DNA from: Limnohabitans sp. Jir72
Lineage (GTDB): Bacteria > Pseudomonadota > Gammaproteobacteria > Burkholderiales > Burkholderiaceae_C
Length of the DNA stretch: 64,000 bases
NCBI RefSeq assembly: GCF_003063575.1
Contig: NZ_NESC01000001.1
Location: 496,001 to 560,000 of the forward strand
Direction of reading: 5' to 3'
The translations under genes and the position numbers were made by a program. Below are positions 18,127 to 26,533 of the stretch, one piece after another. Position 1 is the stretch's first letter, and the number at the start of each line of letters is the position of its first letter. The notes under the pieces are model-generated. The model did not search any database. It saw nothing but the letters and a program-made list of their open reading frames with translations, and was not told where the DNA came from.

Positions 18127-19392
18127 TCAGATGAGGTGCATGCGCACCGGCAGGCGTTTGATGCCACAAACAAAATTCGAACGCAAAAAGGCGTGTTCGC
18201 CCGTTTGCTCAATGCGATCGACACGTTGGATCAACTCTTGCAACAAGACCCGCAGCTCCAGCCGCGCCAGCCACATGCCCAGACAGGCATGCGCCCCGCC
18301 CTGCCCGAACGCCAAATGGCGGTTCACGCCCCGGCTGAGGTTGACGGTGAAAGGCTGCTCAAAAGCACGCTCGTCGCGGTTGCCCGAGATGAACCACAAG
18401 AGCACCTTGTCGCCCGCCTTCACTTGCTTGCCGTGGAACTCGAAGTCCTCGGTGGCGGTGCGGCGGAAATGCGTCGCGGGCGAGGCCCAGCGGATGAACT
18501 CGTCGGCCACGCCCTCCCAAGCGGCCTCGCCCTGCACCGCCTTGAGCTGCGCCATGAGGCCCGGTTGGTTGGCCAGCGCGTGCAAAGCCGCCGCAATCGA
18601 ATACCGGGTGGTGTCGTTGCCCGCAGCCACCAGCAGGCAAAAGAAGTTGCGAAATTCGGTGTCGCTGATGACATTGCCCTGGGCGTCGGGCTGGGTGATC
18701 AGGTGCAGCACGCCGCTGGTGTCGCCCGCTGCGCGTTTGCGCTCCATCATCTGGGCCGCGTAGTCGAACAGGTCGGCCCCTGCAGGCGAGCGAAACGGCA
18801 TGAAGCGGTAGGCCTCGGTGTCCATTTTGTCGACCACATGGCTGGTGAAATCGCTGTCGGTGTTGGCCATGAGCGCGTCGCCCTTGTCCACCAGCCAGTC
18901 CAGGTCTTCTTCGGGCAGGCCCGCGATGCGCCCGAGCATGCGCATGGGCAGCTGGCGGGCGATCTGGTGCGTGGCGTCAAACTCGCCCAGCCCCAGCGCT
19001 TGGTCAAGGATGCCCACACAGAGCTCGCGGATCTGGTCTTCGTACAGCGCCATCATGGGTTTGGAAAAAGCCTTGGCCACCAGCATGCGGGTGCGGGTGT
19101 GCTCGGGCGGGTCGGTCTCCTGGAAGGTGCGCCGCGCCATGTACTCCTCATGCGTCTGGTCTTCCATTCGGATGCCTTGGGCAGAACTCAAGCGCTGGTG
19201 GTTGCGGTTGAGCTCCAAAATATCAGCATGCCGCGTGACCGACCAAAAGCCCTTGCCATCGGCCCAGTGACACCAGGCCATCGGGTCTTCATCGCGCAGG
19301 CGCTGGAAGGTGTTGTGCGGCGTGCCGTTCACATAGCTGTCGTGGTCCGCCAAGTCGGCGTGGCCATCGTCGGTGGGGTGCCAGACGGTCAT
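18127..19392 (-). CDS. Cytochrome P450 (class I, bacterial soluble)
   Basis: A 421-residue soluble P450. Seen are the oxygen-activation motif AAGNDTTRYS in the I helix, the ExxR of the K helix (EFIRW), the conserved HFRRTATEDFEFHG strand and the haem loop FGQGGAHACLG with the cysteine thiolate. No membrane anchor is present, so it needs ferredoxin, which is encoded two genes downstream. Its start overlaps the amidotransferase stop by four bases. The role proposed is oxidation of an amine carbon or ring (inference from neighbours); the CYP family could not be assigned by eye. Confidence 0.95.
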   Translation of the reverse strand: MTVWHPTDDGHADLADHDSYVNGTPHNTFQRLRDEDPMAWCHWADGKGFWSVTRHADILELNRNHQRLSSAQGIRMEDQTHEEYMARRTFQETDPPEHTRTRMLVAKAFSKPMMALYEDQIRELCVGILDQALGLGEFDATHQIARQLPMRMLGRIAGLPEEDLDWLVDKGDALMANTDSDFTSHVVDKMDTEAYRFMPFRSPAGADLFDYAAQMMERKRAAGDTSGVLHLITQPDAQGNVISDTEFRNFFCLLVAAGNDTTRYSIAAALHALANQPGLMAQLKAVQGEAAWEGVADEFIRWASPATHFRRTATEDFEFHGKQVKAGDKVLLWFISGNRDERAFEQPFTVNLSRGVNRHLAFGQGGAHACLGMWLARLELRVLLQELIQRVDRIEQTGEHAFLRSNFVCGIKRLPVRMHLI

Positions 19393-20126
19393 GGGTGGGT
19401 GTTCCTTGCGTGTTCAATGAATTGCGCCATCCACTGGCCAAACAGCGGCACATCGGCGGCCTGCTGCAAGCTGGCGTGGGCGCGGGCCAGGGTGTCGGTG
19501 TCGAGCTTGTCGGCCAGGTAGCCCAGCAGCGCCTGCATAAAAACCTGCGGCATTTCGGGGTGGTACTGCGTGGTCCAGATGTGCTGGCCGATCTGCATCG
19601 AGCCAATGGGGCAAAAATCACTGCCGCCCAGGCACTCGGCACCCTCGGGCATGCGGGTGACCTGTTCGTTGTGGGCGGCCATCAAGGTGGTGGTGCTTTG
19701 CGCGGGCTGCATCCATGGGCGTTCGGCCTGCCAATGCGTAGGGGCGGTGCCAAAGCCCCAGCCAGCCGCGTTGCACGCCACCTGCCCGCCCAGCGCCCGG
19801 GCCACGGCCTGGTGGCCAAAGCACAGGCCAATCAGCGGCTGGCGGGCCGCATCGACGGCGCGGATGAACTCCAGCAACGACCCCACCCAGGGCAGGCTGT
19901 CATCGTTGACCGAAGCCGGACTGCCGGTGATGACGTAACCATCAAAAGCCTGCGGGCCACTGGGCAGCACACCGTCCTTGACCGGTAGCACTTCAAAAGC
20001 CCAGTTTGGCCGCAGGGGTTGCAGCAACTGCACCACCTTTTGCCCGTCGTTCGGGAAATGCGCGGCAAACGGCGAGCTGTCGTCGTTGGTCAGCAAAACG
20101 GCGATATGCAGGTTCGGCAGGTTCAT
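19389..20126 (-). CDS. Class I glutamine amidotransferase-like hydrolase
   Basis: A 245-residue stand-alone class I amidotransferase. The nucleophile cysteine sits in LIGLCFGHQAVARALGG, and the histidine-glutamate pair in WTTQYHPEMP. No synthetase domain is attached, so it probably hydrolyses a gamma-glutamyl amide, as PuuD does in the Puu pathway, although PuuD belongs to a related but distinct group. It is the first gene of the eight-gene operon, divergent from the AraC regulator across 155 bases that must hold both promoters. Confidence 0.86.
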   Translation of the reverse strand: MNLPNLHIAVLLTNDDSSPFAAHFPNDGQKVVQLLQPLRPNWAFEVLPVKDGVLPSGPQAFDGYVITGSPASVNDDSLPWVGSLLEFIRAVDAARQPLIGLCFGHQAVARALGGQVACNAAGWGFGTAPTHWQAERPWMQPAQSTTTLMAAHNEQVTRMPEGAECLGGSDFCPIGSMQIGQHIWTTQYHPEMPQVFMQALLGYLADKLDTDTLARAHASLQQAADVPLFGQWMAQFIEHARNTHP

Positions 20127-20281
20127 CCGGTGTCTTTCAATCTGTTGCCCATGCTATGCACAAGGCGCGCCTAGCACTATCAAGTTTGGGCACCGCACAC
20201 CCCGGGTTTTCACGAAAAAGCCCGCACTTTGGAAGCAGGCACACTCAAGGGCATGTATTTGCGCCGCGTTTTTTGCCTTTG

Positions 20282-21259
20282 ATGAGCACCCCTGCCTCCC
20301 ATCACGCCCCCGATTCGCCCTGGGTCCAGGTGCTGGACACCCAGGACATGGACCAGCACGCCTTGGCCCAGCAGGGCTGGGCGCTGCAGTACGAACAGCT
20401 CTCGCCTGGCCAGTTCAAGGGCCGTATCCAACAGGTGCAGCTGCCCGAGGTGACGCTGCTGCGCGAGGACACCAGCATCGCCTTGCGCCAGCGGGGTCGG
20501 CTCGACGACAGCGTGTACGGCTTTGCCATGGCACTGCAGGACTCCCCCGATCTGTTTTTCAACGGCCAAAGGGTGCCAGCCCACGCCATCATGTGCGGCA
20601 AGGGCGACGAGGTGGACCTGACCACCCCGCCCCACTTCACCCTGATCGCCGTGGTCGTCAACCGCAGCTTGCTCAACCCGCTGTGGGAGCGCATGTACCA
20701 AAAACCCTTGGCGCATTGGCTTGAAAAGCAGCTGGTGCTGCAAACCACCGACGTCAAGGCACAAAACCTGCGGGACCTGCAACTGACTTTGCTCGACCAA
20801 GCCAGCGCCTTGGCGCACCGCCAGCACGACCCGCAAGCCTTGCGCCAGCTGCGCGACGAGATCCTGATGGAATGGCTCGAAGCCCTGCCCGCCCAAGTGG
20901 ACACCTCGGAGCTGCCTACGCTGGAGCGCCGCAAGAAACTGGTGGACCGCGCCTGCGAGCTGATGCTGGGCCATGCCGACGAGCCCCTGTCCATCCTGGA
21001 GGTGTGCAGCCGTGTGGGCACCAGCCGACGCAAGCTCAATTACTGCTTTCAGGACGTGCTGGGCACCACGCCCGTCAAATACCTGCGCTCGCTGCGCCTG
21101 AACAGCGTGCGGCGGGCTTTGCGGCAAGCGGCGCCGGGGGTGACCATCCAGGACATCGCTTCGCACTGGGGCTTTTGGCACCTGAGCCAGTTTTCACAAG
21201 ACTACAAACGCCTGTTTGGGGAACTTCCTTCCAGCACCTTGCACCAGCGGCAGGGTTAA
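20282..21259 (+). CDS. AraC-family regulator (EutR-like)
   Basis: A 325-residue regulator with an N-terminal ligand domain (LSPGQFKGRIQQVQLPEVTL, resembling EutR/FeaR-type activators) and a C-terminal double helix-turn-helix: ILEVCSRVGTSRRKLNYCF, then IQDIASHWGFWHLSQFSQDY. ATG 20282 was chosen; an in-frame reading from 20006 would overlap the divergent gene and adds residues without family likeness. Divergence from the P450 operon suggests that it activates that operon in response to an amine (inference). Confidence 0.88.
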   Translation: MSTPASHHAPDSPWVQVLDTQDMDQHALAQQGWALQYEQLSPGQFKGRIQQVQLPEVTLLREDTSIALRQRGRLDDSVYGFAMALQDSPDLFFNGQRVPAHAIMCGKGDEVDLTTPPHFTLIAVVVNRSLLNPLWERMYQKPLAHWLEKQLVLQTTDVKAQNLRDLQLTLLDQASALAHRQHDPQALRQLRDEILMEWLEALPAQVDTSELPTLERRKKLVDRACELMLGHADEPLSILEVCSRVGTSRRKLNYCFQDVLGTTPVKYLRSLRLNSVRRALRQAAPGVTIQDIASHWGFWHLSQFSQDYKRLFGELPSSTLHQRQG

Positions 21260-21386
21260 ACCGCACCGGGTAAACCCCGGAGCTGGTTTGCCACTTTTCG
21301 ATAGCGTTGCGCCCCCCTGCGGGTTCAGACTTGGCTTTGGCGAACCCTTGGCGTGCGCCCCAGATCACCCCACAAGGAAGACAACA

Positions 21387-22373
21387 ATGAAAACCTCTCA
21401 ATGGCTCAAGCGATCACTTTTCGGCTTGCTGTGCAGCGCAGCCGTGCTTCAAGCATCTGCGCAGACCTTCCCCAGCAAGGCGGTCAATCTGGTCGTCCCC
21501 TACCCTGCAGGCGGTCCATCTGACTTTGTGGCGCGCCAACTCCAGCCCGAACTGAACCGCTTGCTGGGCCAGCCGGTGATCATTGAAAACATCGGCGGCG
21601 TGGGCGGTGCGATCGGCATTCAAAAAGTTCTGACCGCCCCCGCCGATGGTTACAACATGACCCTGGGCACCCCCATGGAGCTGGTGCTGGCCCCTTTGGC
21701 CATGTCGGCCGTGAAGTTCAAACCCGATGACATGAAGCTGGTGGCCCAATTGGTGACCACCACCATGGTGCTGATCACCCGCAAAGACCTGCCCGCCAAC
21801 AATGTGGAAGAGCTGATCGCCATGGCCAAAAAGCCGGGCGCCAAGGAGCTGTCTTACGGCAGCGTGGGCCCCGGCTCGCTGTACCACCTGATCGGCGAAA
21901 AATTTGCCCAGCAAACCGGCACCAAGATGCTGCATGTGCCCTACAAGGGCGCGGCCCCCCTCATGACCGACCTGATGGGCGGGCAGATCGACATGGTCTT
22001 CATCCCACTGGCGGGCAGCACGCCCGCCATGATCACCGAAGGCAAAGTCAAAGCCCTGGGCTTGACCACCAAAACGGCGCACCCACGCTTTCCGAACATC
22101 GCGCCATTGGCAGCCCAAAAAGGCCTGGAAGGCTTTGAGTTCGACCTGTGGGCTGGTATCGAAGTGCCTAAAAACACGCCCACTGACGTGACTGCGCGAC
22201 TGAACAAAGCCATCTACGAAGCTTTGCAAAACGCCGACATCCGCAAAGCCTACGAAGCCACTGGCAACACCGTGGCCAAGCCCATGAGCCCTGAAGAACT
22301 GGCCCGTGTCTACAACAGCGAAACCGCACGTTACCAGGCCATCGCCAAGTCGATCAATTTGCAACCGCAATGA
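21387..22373 (+). CDS. Bug-family (TctC-like) tripartite tricarboxylate receptor
   Basis: A 328-residue periplasmic receptor with a Sec signal peptide (MKTSQWLKRSLFGLLCSAAV ending ASAQ) and Bug motifs PSKAVNLVVPYPAGGPSDFV, IIENIGGVGGAIG and PADGYNMTLGTP. ATG 21387 has an AAGGAAG site; a longer in-frame reading has no merit. It lies upstream of an amidase remnant and an intact amidase on the same strand, so its ligand may be an amide or a derived acid (inference). No TctA/TctB is nearby. Confidence 0.9.
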   Translation: MKTSQWLKRSLFGLLCSAAVLQASAQTFPSKAVNLVVPYPAGGPSDFVARQLQPELNRLLGQPVIIENIGGVGGAIGIQKVLTAPADGYNMTLGTPMELVLAPLAMSAVKFKPDDMKLVAQLVTTTMVLITRKDLPANNVEELIAMAKKPGAKELSYGSVGPGSLYHLIGEKFAQQTGTKMLHVPYKGAAPLMTDLMGGQIDMVFIPLAGSTPAMITEGKVKALGLTTKTAHPRFPNIAPLAAQKGLEGFEFDLWAGIEVPKNTPTDVTARLNKAIYEALQNADIRKAYEATGNTVAKPMSPEELARVYNSETARYQAIAKSINLQPQ

Positions 22374-22382
22374 TGACGCGCC

Positions 22383-22750
22383 TTGGTCAGGCCTTTGGGT
22401 TTTGAGGCCCCTCAAGTGATCACCCCCTGGCCCACGGCCACCGACCTGCTCGCGCGCTTGCGGGCAGAAGACATCTCCAGCCTTGAACTGTTGCAGCACC
22501 ATATCCAGCGTGTGCAGCAACTGGACCCGGCCATCAACGCCGTGGTGGTGCGCGATTTCGACAGTCTTTTCTGGGCCGCTTACCCACGGCTTGGTTGGTC
22601 TGCCCGCCACGGCCAACCCGATCGAGCAAAGCCCAGAGGGCTTGCGCGCCGGGGCGCAGATCATCGGCGACACCCTGGCCGCCCCCTCGGGCAGAAAATG
22701 GCCGCTGACTCGAAACCGAATGGTGCGGCTTCGTGCCGCCCCCACACTTG
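22383..22750 (+). pseudogene. Amidase remnant with internal deletion
   Basis: This 394-base gap between two genes holds the two ends of an amidase-signature enzyme. The first part (to about 22565) encodes ATDLLARLRAEDISSLELLQ and INAVVVRDFD, an amidase N terminus. Then, in another frame from about 22580, comes HGLVGLPATANPIEQSPEGL and GAQIIGD, an amidase C terminus. The middle, with the serine-lysine catalytic core, is missing. It is a decayed paralogue or relic beside the intact amidase. Confidence 0.8.
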
Positions 22751-22767
22751 AACTGAACGACGCGCCC

Positions 22768-24207
22768 ATGACCGACATCACCGACTTCAACGCCAGCGAA
22801 CTGTCTGAGCGCATCCACCAAAAGCAACTGTCTTGCACCGAGGTCATGCAGGCTTACCTGCGGCGCATCGAAGCGCTCAACCCGCGCTACAACGCCATCG
22901 TCAATCTGGCACCCGGCGACACCTTGCTGGCTCAAGCACGGCAGTGCGACGCTGAACTGGCACAAGGCCAGTCACGCGGTTGGCTGCACGGCGTTCCGCA
23001 AGCCATCAAGGACACCGGCCATGCGCTGGGTTTTCCGTCCACCTTTGGCAGCCGTTTGTTGGCCGGGCAAATGCCCCGCGCCGACAGCATCATGACTGCA
23101 CGCATGAAGGCCGCTGGCGCCCTCGTGATCGGCAAGACCAATATGCCCGAGCTGGGCCTGGGCTCGCACACCTTCAACACGCTGTTTGGCGCCACGCCCA
23201 ACGCCTGGGACACCACCGTGAGCGCAGGCGGCAGCAGCGGCGGCGCAGCGGTGGCGCTGGCCCAACGCATGCTGCCGGTGGCCGACGGCTCGGACTTCAT
23301 GGGCAGCTTGCGCAACCCAGCCGGGTGGAACCACCTGTTTGGCATGCGCCCATCGCAAGGTCGCGTGCCCTTCGGGCCAGGCGCCGATGTGTGGGTCGAC
23401 CAATTGGGCACCGAAGGGCCCATGGCCCGCAGCGTGCAAGACCTGGCCAGGCTGCTGGCCACGCAAGCGGGCCACGACCGGCGACAGCCCCTGTCGATCA
23501 ACGCTGCGCTGGATGTCTCTGGCATCCAGTACACGCCAGACACACTCCAGGGCCTTCGGGTCGGCTGGCTGGGGGACCTCGGCGGTCACCTGGCCATGGA
23601 AGACGGCATTCTGGGTGTCTGCGAAGACGCACTGCGTGCGATGCAAAACGCGGGCGCCCACATTGAGCCCACAGCGCCGGGCTTTGACCCCGAGGCCCTG
23701 TGGGAATGCTGGCTCGTCTGGCGCCGTGCGCTGGTGGGCCCCAAGGCCGCTGCGCTGCTGCAACTGCCCCATGCCCGTGAAACACTGAAACCCGAAGCCC
23801 TGTGGGAGTACGACAACTCGGTCAAGCTGTCGTACATGGACTTCCAGCTGGCCAGCCAGCGACGCACCGGGTTCTACAACCACCTGCTGCAGATGTTCGA
23901 ACGCTTTGACGTGCTGGCCCTGCCCGTGGCGCAGGTCTGGCCCTTCCCCTTGCAAGAGCGCTGGCCCCAAAAAATCGGCCATCGCGAGATGGACACCTAC
24001 CACCGCTGGATGGAAAGCACCATTTACGCCACGCTGGCAGGCCTGCCCGCCATCAGCTTGCCTGCGGGCTTTCACCCCACCAAGCCCTGGCCCATGGGCA
24101 TCCAGCTGATTGGCAAGCCGCAAGGCGATGTGGCTTTGCTGCAGGTGGCCGCGGCCTACGAAGCCGTGCGCAGCGACTGGCTGCAGCGGCGCCCTCCTGC
24201 GGCCTGA
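22768..24207 (+). CDS. Amidase (amidase-signature family)
   Basis: A 479-residue amidase that hydrolyses a carboxamide or related bond. The Ser-cisSer-Lys triad is visible: the lysine in PQAIKDTGHALG, and the serines in SAGGSSGGAAVALAQRM and VADGSDFMGSLRNPAGWN. The usual GSIRxPA version of the last motif reads GSLRNPA. ATG 22768 was chosen; the upstream in-frame stretch belongs to the amidase remnant. Cytoplasmic, as no signal peptide is seen. Substrate unknown. Confidence 0.9.
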   Translation: MTDITDFNASELSERIHQKQLSCTEVMQAYLRRIEALNPRYNAIVNLAPGDTLLAQARQCDAELAQGQSRGWLHGVPQAIKDTGHALGFPSTFGSRLLAGQMPRADSIMTARMKAAGALVIGKTNMPELGLGSHTFNTLFGATPNAWDTTVSAGGSSGGAAVALAQRMLPVADGSDFMGSLRNPAGWNHLFGMRPSQGRVPFGPGADVWVDQLGTEGPMARSVQDLARLLATQAGHDRRQPLSINAALDVSGIQYTPDTLQGLRVGWLGDLGGHLAMEDGILGVCEDALRAMQNAGAHIEPTAPGFDPEALWECWLVWRRALVGPKAAALLQLPHARETLKPEALWEYDNSVKLSYMDFQLASQRRTGFYNHLLQMFERFDVLALPVAQVWPFPLQERWPQKIGHREMDTYHRWMESTIYATLAGLPAISLPAGFHPTKPWPMGIQLIGKPQGDVALLQVAAAYEAVRSDWLQRRPPAA

Positions 24208-24211
24208 CCTT

Positions 24212-25595
24212 TCAATCGGTCAATTCCAACACCGTGGTGTCGCCTTGCGCCATGGGCCAAGTGAGGCCCACCACCTTCTCGCCATTGAAAACACCGACCA
24301 CGCTGCGCTGCGTGGCATCGTTCCAGCGCAGTCGGCTTGATGCACTGCCGGCACCCGGGGGTACGCCGGGCAAGGTGCTCTGACCATCGAGGCTCATGGC
24401 ATCGCGACCGGGATCGAAATACCCGCGCGGGCGGATGAAACTCAAAACCGATTGCGCGGCACGATCAGCCTCAGAGGCCCGCTCTGGCCGCATGTGGATC
24501 CACTGACTCGAACGGGCAAAGGCACTGCGGTAGATGTGCGTGGTGGCATAGCCTGCCGCCTGAATGACGAACTCATACGTGGCGTCGCCTCGGGCAGTGA
24601 AGGGGCCCCACACACCATCCGAGCCCACCGTCTGCGTGTGGACCGCTTCACCCAAGCGTTGGCCAGTGGCAGCGTTGGTTTCAAAAACCTCCAAGCGCGA
24701 ACCACGCAAAGGCAAGTTGTTGACAAAGTTGCCCGTCGTCGCGTCCAGCGGGTCCGCCCCCATGCCCACCAACTTGCCGTTCAGCACCACTTTCGCTTGC
24801 CGCGCAATGGCCAGCTGCGGTGTGCGGCCGGTGATGAACTTGTAAGTGGCCTCGAAAGCGGGCACGGAATACGAGGTTTCGCGGTGGTCAATTTTGGGAA
24901 TGACCACATTGGTGGCCCCCTTGAGTTCAGGACCATCGAAGCCCACCAGCGTGGGCTTGCCCTTCATGCCCAACCAAAGGCCATCGGGCTGGGCGAATTT
25001 ATCGTTGTTGTCCGAGCGAATGGTCATCCAGCGGGTGGGGCCACAGACCTCGTCGCCTTGCGCGTTTTTGGGCGCATTGAGTTGCTTCAAGAATGGGCCG
25101 GTGCCAGAAAACTCGTTGGCTTCGTTCACACCCGGGATGGCTTGCACGCCATGGTTGGGCGTGCCGCCCAAGATGGCATGGCTGACCAGCGCCGCACCAC
25201 CGCCGTTGCAGATGAAGTTGCGGATCGCATTGCCCCCCCCGCGAGTTACCCACCAGGACCACTTGTTTGGCACCTGTTCGGCGCATGACCGCTTGAACTT
25301 CGTCTCGTAAAAACGCCATGTGCTCGGTGGTCGAGCTGCGACCGGCTTGCGCCTTGTTGTCGGCGTCGCGTGCCAAGGGATAAGGCACATCGATCGCGTG
25401 CAAGCGCTCCGTCGGCCAGCCATTGGACTCAAAGCGCCAAACAGTGGCTTGCCACAAAGCCGCCGAATCGCCGTTGCCATGCACAAACACAATCGGCGGC
25501 AGGTCCTGATCGCTGCCCGATACCGTTGCGGCGCAGCCGCCCAACAAGGTGATGGCAAGTGCAACAATGCCCAACGTTCGGCGGTGTGCGTTCAT
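24212..25595 (-). pseudogene. Lipoprotein alpha/beta-hydrolase (lipase/esterase) with frameshift
   Basis: The gene starts at 25595 with a lipoprotein signal (lipobox LLGGC), then DLPPIVFVHGNGDSAALW and the nucleophile elbow VVLVGNSRGG. There the frame breaks at a run of eight G (minus strand; C at 25233-25240). Reading on with seven G gives GGNAIRNFICNGGG and the rest of the protein to 24212, with VSHAILGGTPNHGV and KIDHRETSY. The C-terminal part contains beta-sandwich-like segments as in some secreted lipases. If whole, it would be about 460 residues. Sequencing error, slippage or true decay cannot be separated here. Confidence 0.82.
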
Positions 25596-25666
25596 GGCGG
25601 CCCTTTCATGTGCTCAAGAAAAACACATCGTCGGCCATGACAGGGCTCTGGGCTGACTCCTAAGTG

Positions 25667-26473
25667 TCAGCGAGCGCGGTGCCCGGAGCGGCCAGACCAA
25701 AACCAGAAAAAGGCACCCAAAATGATCATGGGCACACACAGCCACTGCCCCATGCTCATGCCCAAACTGAGCAATCCCAAATGGGCATCGGGCTCGCGAA
25801 AGTATTCGGCCGCAAAACGGAACACGCCATAACCCAACAAAAAGGCAAACGCCACCTGCCCCTGGGCGCGGGGTTTGCGTGCATAGAGCCACAGCAGAAC
25901 AAATAGCAACACGCCCTCCATCAGGAACTGGTAGATCTGCGAGGGATGGCGCGGCACATCGCCTGCGCCACGGAAAAGCATGGCCCATGGCAAAGATGGA
26001 TCGGCCACGCGGCCCCAAAGCTCACCGTTGATGAAGTTGCCAATGCGGCCCGCAGCCAAGCCCGTGGGCACGCAAGGTGCCACAAAATCCATGACCTGCA
26101 AAAACGGACGACGGCGCGTGCGTGCGAACCAGACCATGGACACCATCACACCCAGCATGCCCCCATGAAAGCTCATGCCACCTTGCCAAACGGCGAACAC
26201 TTCCAGTGGGTGCGAGGCGTAATACCCCAGCTTGTAAAACAGGCAGTAGCCGATGCGGCCACCGAGCACGACGCCCAATACGCCTAAGAACAGGATGTCT
26301 TCCACATCCTGACGCGTCCACTGGGGCAACTTGGCAAAAGGCAAATGCTTCAGGCGGCGTGTGCCCAACCCATAAAACAGCGCAAAGGCCGCCAAATAGG
26401 TCAAGCCATACCAGTGGACGGCCAAGGGCCCCAGTTGCAGGGCGACGGGATCGATTTGAGGGTGGATCAGCAT
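25667..26473 (-). CDS. lgt: Prolipoprotein diacylglyceryl transferase (Lgt)
   Basis: Inner-membrane enzyme that transfers diacylglycerol from phosphatidylglycerol to the lipobox cysteine, the first step of lipoprotein maturation. The 268-residue protein has about seven membrane spans and the Lgt signature [18 protein letters not shown], with HPSQIYQ and the N-terminal [15 protein letters not shown] 26473 was chosen over an in-frame TTG at 26494. It is a stand-alone gene 60 bases before ilvD on the same strand (downstream of it in transcription). Confidence 0.96.
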   Translation of the reverse strand: MLIHPQIDPVALQLGPLAVHWYGLTYLAAFALFYGLGTRRLKHLPFAKLPQWTRQDVEDILFLGVLGVVLGGRIGYCLFYKLGYYASHPLEVFAVWQGGMSFHGGMLGVMVSMVWFARTRRRPFLQVMDFVAPCVPTGLAAGRIGNFINGELWGRVADPSLPWAMLFRGAGDVPRHPSQIYQFLMEGVLLFVLLWLYARKPRAQGQVAFAFLLGYGVFRFAAEYFREPDAHLGLLSLGMSMGQWLCVPMIILGAFFWFWSGRSGHRAR

Positions 26474-26533
26474 GGTGAGCGATTGTGCCCGCAATATGTG
26501 GCATGCATCAGCACGCTGTCCAACACAGTTGTG

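Noticed and set aside
20006..20281. A longer AraC-family start
   Set aside because: It would overlap the divergent amidotransferase gene, and its residues are low-complexity without family likeness.
22483..22767. A 95-residue N-terminal extension of the intact amidase
   Set aside because: The stretch encodes the C-terminal end of the amidase remnant; the true enzyme begins with its own N-terminal pattern at 22768.
24212..25595. Programmed ribosomal frameshift in the esterase
   Set aside because: No stem-loop or slippery heptamer of a known programmed type could be made out; the plain G8 run is a simpler explanation, so it is listed as a frameshifted gene.
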